This document shows, piece by piece, positions 17,087-26,600 of a stretch of DNA of 64,000 bases (the first letter of the stretch is position 1; the number at the start of each line of letters is the position of its first letter). The stretch is from Lysinibacillus pinottii. Lineage in GTDB: Bacteria; Bacillota; Bacilli; Bacillales_A; Planococcaceae. A program made the translations under genes and the position numbers. The stretch covers positions 86,793 to 150,792 of the forward strand of contig NZ_JANTOO010000011.1 in assembly GCF_024753545.1 (NCBI RefSeq), written 5' to 3'. A model generated the notes under the pieces. The model searched no databases. It saw nothing but the letters and a program-made list of their open reading frames with translations, and was not told the origin of the DNA.

Positions 17087-17785
17087 ATGGCTAAAAAAGG
17101 TAAAAAACTGCAAGATGCAGCTAAATTAATTGATCGTAACTCACTATACAGTGCACAAGAAGCAATCGAACTTGCTCAAAAAACTAGCACAGTAAACTTC
17201 GACGCTACTGTAGAAGTTGCTTTCCGCTTAGGTATTGATACTCGTAAAAACGACCAACAAATCCGTGGTGCAGTAGTACTACCAAACGGTACTGGTAAAA
17301 CTCAACGCGTATTAGTATTCGCGAAAGGTGAAAAACTTAAAGAAGCAGAAGCAGCTGGTGCTGATTATGTAGGTGATGCAGAGTACATCCAAAAAATCCA
17401 ACAAGGTTGGTTTGATTTCGATGTAATCGTAGCAACTCCTGACATGATGGGTGAAGTTGGTAAACTTGGTCGTGTATTAGGACCTAAAGGCTTAATGCCA
17501 AACCCTAAAACTGGTACAGTTACTTTCGATGTAACAAAAGCTATCGAAGAAATCAAAGCTGGTAAAGTAGAATACCGTGCTGATAAAGCTGGTATCATCC
17601 ACGCTCCTATCGGTAAAGTTTCTTTCTCTGCAGAAAAATTAGTAGAAAACTTCTTAGCTGTATTTGATGTAGTTCAAAAAGCGAAACCTGCTGCAGCTAA
17701 AGGTACTTACATGAAATCTGTAAATATTACAACTACAATGGGTCCAGCTGTTAAAATTGACGCTGCTAACGTAGTAGTAAAATAA
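17087..17785 (+). CDS. rplA: 50S ribosomal protein L1
   Basis: A 232-residue two-domain L1, component of the L1 stalk that guides E-site tRNA. GPKGLMPNPKTGTVT and the flanking YRADKAGIIHAPIGK are the conserved rRNA-binding sequences. In many bacteria L1 represses its own L11-L1 mRNA. AAGGAGG precedes ATG 17087. The palindromic rplJ promoter starts 15 bases after the stop. Confidence 0.97.
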   Translation: MAKKGKKLQDAAKLIDRNSLYSAQEAIELAQKTSTVNFDATVEVAFRLGIDTRKNDQQIRGAVVLPNGTGKTQRVLVFAKGEKLKEAEAAGADYVGDAEYIQKIQQGWFDFDVIVATPDMMGEVGKLGRVLGPKGLMPNPKTGTVTFDVTKAIEEIKAGKVEYRADKAGIIHAPIGKVSFSAEKLVENFLAVFDVVQKAKPAAAKGTYMKSVNITTTMGPAVKIDAANVVVK

Positions 17786-17799
17786 TTTAAATATATATA

Positions 17800-17840
17800 T
17801 TGACAACAGCAATGATTACATGATATAATCATTGCTGTTG
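17800..17840 (+). promoter_or_regulatory. rplJL promoter overlapped by a 15-bp perfect inverted repeat
   Basis: TTGACA at 17800-17805 and TATAAT at 17824-17829 (spacer 18) form a near-consensus promoter. CAACAGCAATGATTA (17804-17818) and TAATCATTGCTGTTG (17826-17840) are perfect reverse complements with a 7-base centre, so the dyad covers the end of -35, the spacer and -10. It may be an operator, or the rplKA transcript's 3' hairpin, although no T-run follows. Confidence 0.75.
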
Positions 17841-17855
17841 TGAATTATCCATTTG

Positions 17856-17980
17856 TACCGTAGACAGTAGGAGTGACATGTCACTTAATGTTCCTACCGA
17901 GGACATCGGAATTCAGATTCTTATTTAAAGATGATGACTTTCAGCCTCTGTGTCTATTTGACGTAGGGGCTTTTCTTTTG
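17856..17980 (+). promoter_or_regulatory. L10 (rplJ) ribosomal-protein leader with attenuator
   Basis: The sequence ACCGTAGACAGTAGGAG, then TTCCTACCGAGGACATCGG, followed by a terminator-like hairpin (AGCCTCTG...GGGGCTTTTCTTTT, ending near 17980), has the arrangement of the Firmicutes L10 leader. Binding of L10(L12)4 is expected to favour termination and limit rplJL expression. Confidence 0.8.
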
Positions 17981-18017
17981 TCGGTATAAATGACCCATTC
18001 TAATAGGAGGTGTCATC

Positions 18018-18518
18018 ATGAGCAAAGCAATCGAAAACAAACAAGTACAAGTTCAAGAGATTACTGAGAAATTCCAAAACGCTTCTTCTGTAGTAGTAGT
18101 GGATTACCGTGGTCTTAATGTTGCACAAGTAACAGAGCTTCGTAAACAACTTCGTGAAGCTGGCGTTGAGTTCAAAGTATACAAAAACACTTTAACTCGT
18201 CGTGCTGCTGAAGCTGCTGGTCTTGAAGGAATCAACGACGTATTAGTTGGTCCTAACGCAATTGCGTTCTCAAATGAAGATGTTGTAGCGCCTGCTAAAA
18301 TCATCAACGAGTTCGCTAAGAAAAACGAAGCTTTAGAAATTAAAGCAGGTATTATCGAAGGTACAATCTCTTCTGTTGAAGATGTTAAAGCACTTGCAGA
18401 ACTTCCATCACGCGAAGGTCTACTTTCTATGCTTTTATCTGTACTTCAAGCTCCAGTGCGTAACTTCGCACTTGCAACAAAAGCTGTTGCAGATCAAAAA
18501 GAAGAACAAGGCGCGTAA
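18018..18518 (+). CDS. rplJ: 50S ribosomal protein L10
   Basis: A 166-residue L10: N-terminal rRNA-binding domain (VVVDYRGLNVAQVTELRKQLREAGVEFKVYKNTL) and a C-terminal helix that holds L7/L12 dimers. It is the base of the stalk that recruits GTPase factors, and probably autoregulates through the leader just upstream. AGGAGGTGTC precedes ATG 18018. Confidence 0.97.
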   Translation: MSKAIENKQVQVQEITEKFQNASSVVVVDYRGLNVAQVTELRKQLREAGVEFKVYKNTLTRRAAEAAGLEGINDVLVGPNAIAFSNEDVVAPAKIINEFAKKNEALEIKAGIIEGTISSVEDVKALAELPSREGLLSMLLSVLQAPVRNFALATKAVADQKEEQGA

Positions 18519-18591
18519 TTTAATACGTCCAAAAACTTCCGCGGCTTGACCGCAAAAAAATAAAACATTATCCAATTAGGAGGAAATTATA

Positions 18592-18951
18592 ATGAACAAA
18601 GAGCAAATCTTAGAAGCTATCAAAGCTATGACAGTTCTTGAATTAAACGATTTAGTAAAAGCTATCGAAGAAGAATTCGGTGTAACAGCTGCTGCTCCTG
18701 TAGCAGTAGTTGCTGGTGGTGCTGCTGCAGCTGAAGAGAAAACAGAATTCGACGTAGTATTAGCATCTGCTGGTGCAGAAAAAATTAAAGTAATCAAAGT
18801 GGTTCGCGAAATCACTGGTTTAGGTCTTAAAGAAGCTAAAGAAGTAGTAGATAACGCTCCTAAAGCTCTTAAAGAAGGCGTTTCTAAAGATGAAGCTGAA
18901 GAAATCAAAACTAAACTTGAAGAAGTTGGCGCATCTGTAGAAGTTAAGTAA
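18592..18951 (+). CDS. rplL: 50S ribosomal protein L7/L12
   Basis: A 119-residue stalk protein: N-terminal dimerisation helices, an Ala-rich hinge (about 33-52), and the C-terminal factor-binding domain with EKIKVIKVVREITGLGLKEAKEVVD. Normal family length. A clean terminator follows. A 179-codon minus-strand frame over it is only a shadow of its codon bias. Confidence 0.97.
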   Translation: MNKEQILEAIKAMTVLELNDLVKAIEEEFGVTAAAPVAVVAGGAAAAEEKTEFDVVLASAGAEKIKVIKVVREITGLGLKEAKEVVDNAPKALKEGVSKDEAEEIKTKLEEVGASVEVK

Positions 18952-18977
18952 TCTCGCGTTACTTTTAAACAAAAGGA

Positions 18978-19004
18978 AAGCTCGTCATATTGGCGAGCTT
19001 TTTT
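18978..19004 (+). terminator. Terminator after rplL
   Basis: AAGCTCG (18978-18984) pairs with CGAGCTT (18994-19000), extended by A/T pairs and followed by TTTTT. Confidence 0.85.
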
Positions 19005-19027
19005 CTTCATTCTGAGGAGGCGTGAAA

Positions 19028-19630
19028 ATGTCAGATCACTATTATACAAGTAATCCTCAAACTGAGAGTAAACCTCGTCATTGGACATTTCAATTACTAG
19101 GGCATTCGTTTTCATTTGAAACGGATGCAGGTGTATTTAGTAAAAGCGAAGTAGATTTTGGATCCCGTGTTTTAATAGACGCTTTTCAAATGCCTAATAT
19201 TGATGGTGCAATTTTTGATATAGGGTGTGGATATGGGCCGATAGGATTATCCATCGCCAAAGCGAATCCAGACCGTACCGTTTGTATGATGGATATAAAT
19301 GAACGTGCAGTTGCGCTTTCGCAAAAAAATGCGCAAGTGAACGGTGTTCAAAATGTACGAATATTTGTGAGTGACGGCCTATCGATGGTTGATAAAGATA
19401 TAGAAGCAGCAGCTATCTTAACGAATCCGCCAATTCGTGCAGGGAAGGAAACGATTTTCCGCTTTTACGATGGAGCTTATGATAGACTAGTGTCATCTGG
19501 AGAGCTTTGGGTAGTAATTCAGAAGAAACAAGGAGCGCCATCGACAGTAAGTTACCTAGAGGGTAAATTTTCCGAAGTCGATGTTGTCGAGAAGAAAAAA
19601 GGATACTGGATAATACGAGCAAAAAAATAA
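19028..19630 (+). CDS. ybxB: RsmC-like class I SAM methyltransferase (YbxB)
   Basis: A 200-residue methyltransferase. SAM motif I is IFDIGCGYGPIGLS and the catalytic NPPIRAGK motif (type N-P-P-[IF]) near 131-138 is typical of RsmC/RlmG guanine-N2 methyltransferases, so 16S rRNA is the likely substrate; the exact base is not known. ATG 19028 after GAGGAGG is preferred over GTG 19022. The position between rplL and rpoB is conserved in Bacillales. Confidence 0.92.
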   Translation: MSDHYYTSNPQTESKPRHWTFQLLGHSFSFETDAGVFSKSEVDFGSRVLIDAFQMPNIDGAIFDIGCGYGPIGLSIAKANPDRTVCMMDINERAVALSQKNAQVNGVQNVRIFVSDGLSMVDKDIEAAAILTNPPIRAGKETIFRFYDGAYDRLVSSGELWVVIQKKQGAPSTVSYLEGKFSEVDVVEKKKGYWIIRAKK

Positions 19631-19649
19631 ATGAAATATGTATAATTTA

Positions 19650-19678
19650 TTGACTTGACAAATCGGCTATGATAATAT
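19650..19678 (+). promoter_or_regulatory. Promoter region of rpoB
   Basis: TTGACT (19650-19655) and TAATAT (19673-19678), spacer 17. An overlapping TTGACA (19655-19660) could serve TACAAT at 19681-19686 with a 20-base spacer. Confidence 0.65.
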
Positions 19679-19773
19679 GATACAATGCAAAAATATTATT
19701 TTGAGGTCGTATGCCCTTTTTGTATAGAATTGTTTTAATATGGGTATACTTGCCAAGATAAGTTTAGTTAACC

Positions 19774-19843
19774 GAAAATGAGATCTTTTTGAAGACTCGT
19801 TTTCTTTTTGTCTTTCGAAATCATACACTATTTGTATGATTTT
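19774..19843 (+). promoter_or_regulatory. rpoB leader: attenuator-like hairpin plus second hairpin
   Basis: GAAAATGAG (19774-19782) pairs with CTCGTTTTC (19796-19804) with one G-U pair and is followed by TTTTTG, resembling an intrinsic terminator. ATCATAC (19820-19826) pairs with GTATGAT (19834-19840). Both lie upstream of rpoB. Confidence 0.6.
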
Positions 19844-19881
19844 GCAAAGACCTAATATCGCTTTATTGAGGGGTGAATGAG

Positions 19882-22800
19882 TTGACAGGTCAACTAGTTC
19901 AGTACGGACAACACCGCCAGCGTAGAAGCTTTGCGCGTATTAAAGAGGTGCTTGAGCTTCCAAATCTGATTGAGATTCAAACGGCGTCTTACGAGTGGTT
20001 CCTTGAAGAAGGTTTACGTGAAATGTTCCGTGACATTTCGCCGATCGAGGACTTTACAGGCAATCTTTCATTAGAATTCATCGATTATTCATTAGGTGAT
20101 CCTAAATATGATGTTGATGAGTGTAAAGAGCGAGATGTTACTTACGCAGCTCCATTACGTGTGAAAGTACGTCTTTACAACAAAGAAACAGACGAAGTGA
20201 AAGAACAGGATGTCTTCATGGGTGATTTCCCATTAATGACAGAAACGGGTACATTCATTATCAATGGTGCTGAACGTGTTATCGTTTCACAATTAGTTCG
20301 TTCACCAAGTGTGTATTTCCATGATAAAACGGATAAGAACGGTAAAAAAGGTTTTGGAGCTACAGTGATTCCAAACCGTGGTGCTTGGTTAGAGTATGAA
20401 ACGGATGCAAAAGATGTGGTATATGTACGTATCGATCGTACTCGTAAACTACCAGTAACCGTATTACTTCGTGCATTAGGTTTTGGCTCAGACCAAGAAA
20501 TTATCGATATTATCGGTGATAACGAGTATTTACGTAATACGTTAGAAAAAGATAACTCTGAAAGCACTGAAAAAGCACTTTTAGAAATCTACGAGCGTTT
20601 ACGTCCAGGTGAACCACCAACAGTTGAAAGTGCGAAAAGTTTATTATACTCTCGTTTCTTTGACGCAAAACGCTATGATTTAGCGAATGTTGGACGCTAC
20701 AAAATGAATAAAAAGCTTCATATTAAAAATCGTTTATTCAACCAAACGATTGCTGAAACGCTTGTAGACCCAGAAACAGGCGAAATTTTAGTAGAGAAAG
20801 GTACAGTGCTTGATCGCCGTACTTTAGATAAAATCCTACCTTACCTAGAAGATTCTTCGAAGGGTATTGGTTTCCGTACTTTATCACAAGTTGGTGGAGT
20901 ACTTGAGGACGATGTAACAATCCAATCTATTAAAATTTATGCACCGAAAGATGAAGCACAAAAAGAAATTAATATCATTAGTAATGCCTATATTGATGAA
21001 GAAGTAAAAAATATCACTCCTGCTGACGTATTGTCTTCAGTAAGCTATTTCTTCAACTTGCTTTATCAAGTAGGTGCAACAGATGATATTGACCATTTAG
21101 GTAACCGTCGTCTACGTTCTGTAGGTGAGTTACTACAAAACCAGTTCCGTATTGGATTATCTCGTATGGAACGTGTAGTACGTGAACGTATGTCTATTAA
21201 CGACACAGCGGCTATCGTACCACAACAATTAATTAATATTCGTCCAGTCATTGCGTCAATTAAAGAGTTCTTCGGAAGCTCTCAATTATCACAATTCATG
21301 GACCAAACAAACCCGTTAGCAGAGTTAACGCATAAACGCCGATTATCTGCATTAGGGCCTGGTGGTTTAACACGTGAGCGTGCTGGTTTCGAAGTACGTG
21401 ACGTTCACTACTCTCACTATGGTCGTATGTGTCCAATCGAGACACCAGAGGGGCCAAACATTGGTTTAATCAACTCATTATCTTCTTTCGCTAAAGTAAA
21501 TAAATTTGGTTTCATCGAAACGCCTTACCGTCGTATTGACCATGAAACAGGTCAAGTAACGGATCAAATTGATTATCTAACAGCTGATGAAGAAGATAAC
21601 TACTACGTAGCACAAGCAAACTCACCATTAAATCCAGATGGTAGCTTTGCAAATGACGAAGTAGTAGGTCGTTTCCGCGGAGATAACACAGTATTTAATA
21701 AAGCTCAAATGGACTACATGGACGTATCTCCTAAACAAGTAGTTTCTGCAGCGACTGCGTGTATCCCATTCTTAGAAAACGATGACTCTAACCGTGCACT
21801 TATGGGTGCAAACATGCAACGTCAAGCAGTTCCACTTCTTAACCCAGAGGCACCATTCGTTGGTACGGGTATGGAACACGTGGATGCACGTGATTCAGGT
21901 GCAGCTGTAGTAGCGAAGTATGATGGTATTGTTGAGCATGTTGAAGCTCGCTCTATCCATGTTCGCCGCATTGAAGTTGTTGACGGCAAAGAGGTTAAAG
22001 GCGATTTAACAAAATATAAATTACAAAAATTCATTCGTTCAAACCAAGGTACTTCATATAACCAACGTCCGCTTGTAAAAGTAGGTGAACGTGTGAAGCC
22101 TCGCGATATTTTAGCAGATGGTCCATCAATGGAAAAAGGCGAATTAGCTCTTGGACGTAACGTACTTGTTGCATTCATGACTTGGAACGGCTTTAACTAT
22201 GAGGATGCTGTTATTATGAGTGAGCGCCTTGTAAAAGACGATGTTTATACATCTGTTCATATTGAAGAATATGAATCAGAGTCTCGTGATACAAAACTTG
22301 GACCTGAAGAAATCACTCGTGATATTCCGAATGTCGGGGAAGATGCACTTCGTAACCTAGACGAACGTGGTATTATCCGTATTGGTGCGGAAGTACGTGA
22401 CGGTGATATTCTTGTAGGGAAAGTAACGCCTAAAGGAGTTACAGAATTAACTGCTGAAGAGCGTTTATTACATGCTATTTTCGGTGAAAAAGCTCGTGAG
22501 GTTCGTGATACATCATTACGTGTCCCTCATGGTGCTGGCGGTATCATTCTGGATGTTAAAGTATTTAACCGTGAAGATGGCGATGAATTACCACCAGGTG
22601 TTAACCAATTAGTTCGTGCTTACATTGTTCAAAAACGTAAAATTCGCGTTGGGGACAAAATGGCCGGACGTCATGGTAACAAAGGGGTTATCTCTCGTAT
22701 CTTGCCAGAAGAAGATATGCCGTTCATGCCAGATGGCACGCCTGTTGATATCATGTTAAATCCACTTGGTGTACCTTCTCGTATGAATATCGGACAAGTT

Positions 22801-23448
22801 TTAGAATTACACTTAGGTATGGCTTCTCGCTACCTAGGCGTCCACATGGCAACACCAGTATTTGATGGTGCGAATGAAGAAGACGTTTGGGAAACAATGG
22901 AAGAAGCAGGGATGAACCGTGACGGTAAAACTATCCTGTATGATGGCCGTTCTGGTGAACCATTTGATAACCGTGTATCTGTTGGTATCATGTATATGAT
23001 CAAACTTGCTCACATGGTTGACGATAAACTTCACGCGCGTTCAACGGGTCCTTACTCACTTGTTACGCAGCAACCACTTGGTGGTAAAGCGCAATTTGGT
23101 GGACAACGTTTTGGTGAGATGGAAGTATGGGCACTTGAAGCATATGGTGCCGCTTATACACTTCAAGAAATCTTAACAGTTAAATCCGATGACGTTGTTG
23201 GTCGTGTGAAAACGTATGAAGCCATCGTTAAGGGTGAAAGTGTACCAGAGCCAGGGGTTCCTGAATCATTCAAAGTATTGATTAAAGAACTTCAATCTCT
23301 TGGTATGGACGTTAAGATGTTAACAGTTAATGATGAAGAAGTAGAGCTTCGTGATTTAGACGAAGAAGAAGATCTTCAACCAGCTGATGCACTTAACATC
23401 GCACCACAGCCAGATACTGAAGAAGAGCCAGTAGAGTCTTTTGAATAA
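19882..23448 (+). CDS. rpoB: RNA polymerase beta subunit
   Basis: A 1188-residue beta subunit, catalytic core of RNA polymerase. The rifampicin region GSSQLSQFMDQTNPLAELTHKRRLSALGPGG is wild type at the usual resistance positions. NYEDAVIMSERLV, GEKAREVRDTSLRVPHG, KMAGRHGNKGV and the C-terminal KAQFGGQRFGEMEVWALEAYGA motif are present. The TTG at 19882 after GAGGGGTG gives the family start MTGQLVQYG; GTG 19873 overlaps the ribosome site. The acidic C-terminus varies among relatives. An intrinsic terminator separates it from rpoC. Confidence 0.98.
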   Translation: MTGQLVQYGQHRQRRSFARIKEVLELPNLIEIQTASYEWFLEEGLREMFRDISPIEDFTGNLSLEFIDYSLGDPKYDVDECKERDVTYAAPLRVKVRLYNKETDEVKEQDVFMGDFPLMTETGTFIINGAERVIVSQLVRSPSVYFHDKTDKNGKKGFGATVIPNRGAWLEYETDAKDVVYVRIDRTRKLPVTVLLRALGFGSDQEIIDIIGDNEYLRNTLEKDNSESTEKALLEIYERLRPGEPPTVESAKSLLYSRFFDAKRYDLANVGRYKMNKKLHIKNRLFNQTIAETLVDPETGEILVEKGTVLDRRTLDKILPYLEDSSKGIGFRTLSQVGGVLEDDVTIQSIKIYAPKDEAQKEINIISNAYIDEEVKNITPADVLSSVSYFFNLLYQVGATDDIDHLGNRRLRSVGELLQNQFRIGLSRMERVVRERMSINDTAAIVPQQLINIRPVIASIKEFFGSSQLSQFMDQTNPLAELTHKRRLSALGPGGLTRERAGFEVRDVHYSHYGRMCPIETPEGPNIGLINSLSSFAKVNKFGFIETPYRRIDHETGQVTDQIDYLTADEEDNYYVAQANSPLNPDGSFANDEVVGRFRGDNTVFNKAQMDYMDVSPKQVVSAATACIPFLENDDSNRALMGANMQRQAVPLLNPEAPFVGTGMEHVDARDSGAAVVAKYDGIVEHVEARSIHVRRIEVVDGKEVKGDLTKYKLQKFIRSNQGTSYNQRPLVKVGERVKPRDILADGPSMEKGELALGRNVLVAFMTWNGFNYEDAVIMSERLVKDDVYTSVHIEEYESESRDTKLGPEEITRDIPNVGEDALRNLDERGIIRIGAEVRDGDILVGKVTPKGVTELTAEERLLHAIFGEKAREVRDTSLRVPHGAGGIILDVKVFNREDGDELPPGVNQLVRAYIVQKRKIRVGDKMAGRHGNKGVISRILPEEDMPFMPDGTPVDIMLNPLGVPSRMNIGQVLELHLGMASRYLGVHMATPVFDGANEEDVWETMEEAGMNRDGKTILYDGRSGEPFDNRVSVGIMYMIKLAHMVDDKLHARSTGPYSLVTQQPLGGKAQFGGQRFGEMEVWALEAYGAAYTLQEILTVKSDDVVGRVKTYEAIVKGESVPEPGVPESFKVLIKELQSLGMDVKMLTVNDEEVELRDLDEEEDLQPADALNIAPQPDTEEEPVESFE

Positions 23449-23498
23449 TGGAAACCAAAATTCACAATGGTGAAGAAGGTCAAACTTATTTTCAAATT

Positions 23499-23539
23499 AG
23501 CCGGGCAGGATTTAACGCCCTGCCTGGCTTTTTCTTTTA
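23499..23539 (+). terminator. Strong terminator between rpoB and rpoC
   Basis: AGCCGGGCAGG (23499-23509) pairs with CCTGCCTGGCT (23519-23529), 11 positions with one G-U, followed by TTTTTCTTTT. This is a full intrinsic terminator inside the rpoBC transcription unit. Confidence 0.85.
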
Positions 23540-23650
23540 ATAAATCATTCTATTTCTAATCCTTTGTCAAAGAGGAAATTCTTTGCAAACGATTATCGAG
23601 CTGCGTAAAAGAGTCTTTATAAAGACCTATACTAGAGGGAGGTAGGCTCC

Positions 23651-26600
23651 TTGATAGACGTTAATGAATTTGAATATATGAAAATCGGTTTAGCATCCCC
23701 TGACAAGATTCGCTCTTGGTCATATGGTGAGGTTAAAAAACCTGAAACAATTAACTACCGTACGTTAAAACCAGAAAAAGATGGTTTATTCTGTGAACGT
23801 ATTTTTGGGCCAACTAAGGATTGGGAATGTCATTGTGGTAAGTATAAACGTGTCCGCTATAAAGGCGTAGTTTGTGACCGCTGTGGTGTTGAAGTAACGC
23901 GTGCTAAAGTTCGTCGTGAACGTATGGGTCATATAGAATTAGCTGCACCAGTTTCTCATATCTGGTACTTCAAAGGTATTCCTAGCCGTATGGGTCTAAT
24001 TTTAGATATGTCACCGCGTGCACTTGAAGAAGTGATTTATTTCGCTTCATACGTTGTGATTGATGCTGGTGCTACAAATTTAGAAAGCAAACAATTACTT
24101 TCTGAAAAAGAGTACCGCGCATACCGTGAAAAGTTCGGAAATACATTCGAAGCTTCAATGGGTGCAGAAGCAATTAAAAAATTATTAGGCAAAATTGACC
24201 TAGAAGATGAAACTCATTCTTTAAAAGAGGAGTTAAAATCTGCACAAGGTCAAAGACGTACGCGTGCTATCAAACGTTTAGAAGTTGTTGAATCATTCCG
24301 TAACTCAGGTAACTCACCTGAATGGATGATTTTAGATGTACTACCTGTAATTCCACCCGAGCTTCGCCCAATGGTGCAATTAGATGGTGGACGTTTTGCA
24401 ACTTCAGATTTAAACGATCTATACCGTCGTGTTATCAACCGTAATAACCGATTAAAACGTTTATTAGATTTAGGTGCTCCAAGCATCATCGTACAAAACG
24501 AAAAACGTATGTTACAAGAAGCTGTTGACGCATTAATTGATAATGGTCGTCGCGGACGCCCTGTAACAGGTCCTGGTAACCGTCCACTAAAATCACTTTC
24601 ACATATGTTGAAAGGTAAACAAGGTCGTTTCCGTCAAAATCTACTTGGTAAACGTGTTGACTATTCCGGTCGTTCCGTTATCGTAGTAGGTCCAAACTTA
24701 AAAATGTACCAATGTGGTCTACCTAAAGAAATGGCTATTGAGTTATTCAAGCCTTTCGTTATGAAGGAATTAGTAGAACGTGGCCTAGCTCATAATATTA
24801 AATCTGCTAAGCGTAAAATCGAACGTTTAAACAACGACGTTTGGGACGTACTAGAAGATGTTATTCGTGAGCATCCAGTATTACTAAACCGTGCACCAAC
24901 GCTACACCGTCTTGGTATTCAAGCATTTGAACCAACACTAGTAGAAGGTCGTGCTATTCGTCTTCACCCATTAGTATGTACAGCATATAACGCTGACTTC
25001 GATGGTGACCAAATGGCCGTTCACGTACCATTGTCTGCAGAAGCTCAAGCTGAGGCTCGTCTTCTAATGCTTGCTGCGCAAAACATTCTGAACCCTAAAG
25101 ACGGTAAACCTGTTGTAACACCTTCACAAGATATGGTATTAGGAAACTACTACTTAACGCTTGAACGTGAAAGTGCACGTGGAGAAGGTACTATTTTCTA
25201 CGGTCCAAACGAAGTATTAATCGCATATGATACAGGTCATGTGCATTTGCATACACGTATTGCTATTAAAGCTGGTTCGTTAAATAATCCAACCTTCACA
25301 GAGGAACAAAATAACATGTTCCTATTAACGACTGTTGGTAAAGTGATCTTTAACGAAATCTTGCCTGAATCATTCCCTTATATCAATGAGCCGACTGATT
25401 TTAACTTAGAGCAAGTAACACCAGAAAAATACTTTGTGAATTTAACAATTGACGAAGAAACACTAAAAGAGCTTGAATCAGATAGTGCTTATAATAGCCT
25501 TGATGAAAAAGGGAAAATTGATGCACAACGTACAGCTGTATTGCGCAAGCATTTTGAATCTGTACCAGTTGTAAATCCATTCCGTAAAAAGTTCTTAGGA
25601 AATATCATTGCTGAAGTATTTAAACGTTTCCACATTACTGAAACATCTAAAATGCTTGACCGCATGAAAAACCTAGGATTCAAATATTCAACTCGTGCCG
25701 GTATTACTGTTGGTGTATCTGATATCGTGGTATTACCTGACAAAGGTGAAATTTTAGCAGTAGCTCAAGAAAAGGTTGATAAAGTTCAAGCGCAATTCCG
25801 CCGTGGTTTCATCACAGAGGATGAACGTTATGACCGTGTTATCTCAAGCTGGAGTGCTGCGAAAGATGAAATCCAAGCCAAGCTGATGAAGTCTCTTGAG
25901 AAAACAAACCCAATCTTCATGATGTCTGACTCAGGTGCCCGTGGTAACGCATCTAACTTTACACAGTTAGCAGGTATGCGTGGTCTGATGGCCAACCCGG
26001 CTGGTCGTATCATCGAACTACCAATTAAATCTTCATTCCGTGAAGGTTTAACAGTATTAGAGTACTTCATCTCAACTCACGGTGCTCGTAAAGGTCTTGC
26101 CGATACAGCCCTAAAAACTGCCGATTCAGGTTACTTAACTCGTCGTCTTGTTGACGTTGCACAGGATGTTATTGTGCGCGAAGATGACTGTGGTACTGAC
26201 CGTGGTTTAACAATTGGTGCATTAATGGAAGGCACAGAGCTAATCGAGGCTCTAGATGAGCGTATTGTTGGTCGTCATACGAAGAAAACAATCGTACATC
26301 CTGAAACTGGTGAAGTGATTCTAAATAAAGACGGTTTAATCGATCAAGATGTGGCTCGTGCAATTATCGAAGCTGGTATCGAAGAAGTGACTATCCGTTC
26401 AGCATTTACATGTAATACAAAACATGGCGTATGTAAAAAATGTTACGGCATGAACTTAGCAACAGGTGAAAAGGTTGAGGTTGGAGAGGCAGTTGGTATT
26501 ATTGCCGCTCAATCAATCGGTGAACCAGGTACACAGTTAACAATGCGTACATTCCATACAGGTGGGGTTGCCGGGGACGATATTACACAAGGTCTTCCAC

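Noticed and set aside
18576..19115. 179-codon minus-strand frame across rplL
   Set aside because: It arises from the codon bias of L7/L12, crosses the terminator, and resembles no known protein.
21280..21400. Possible rifampicin-resistance changes in rpoB
   Set aside because: The cluster reads as the susceptible B. subtilis sequence at the usual positions.
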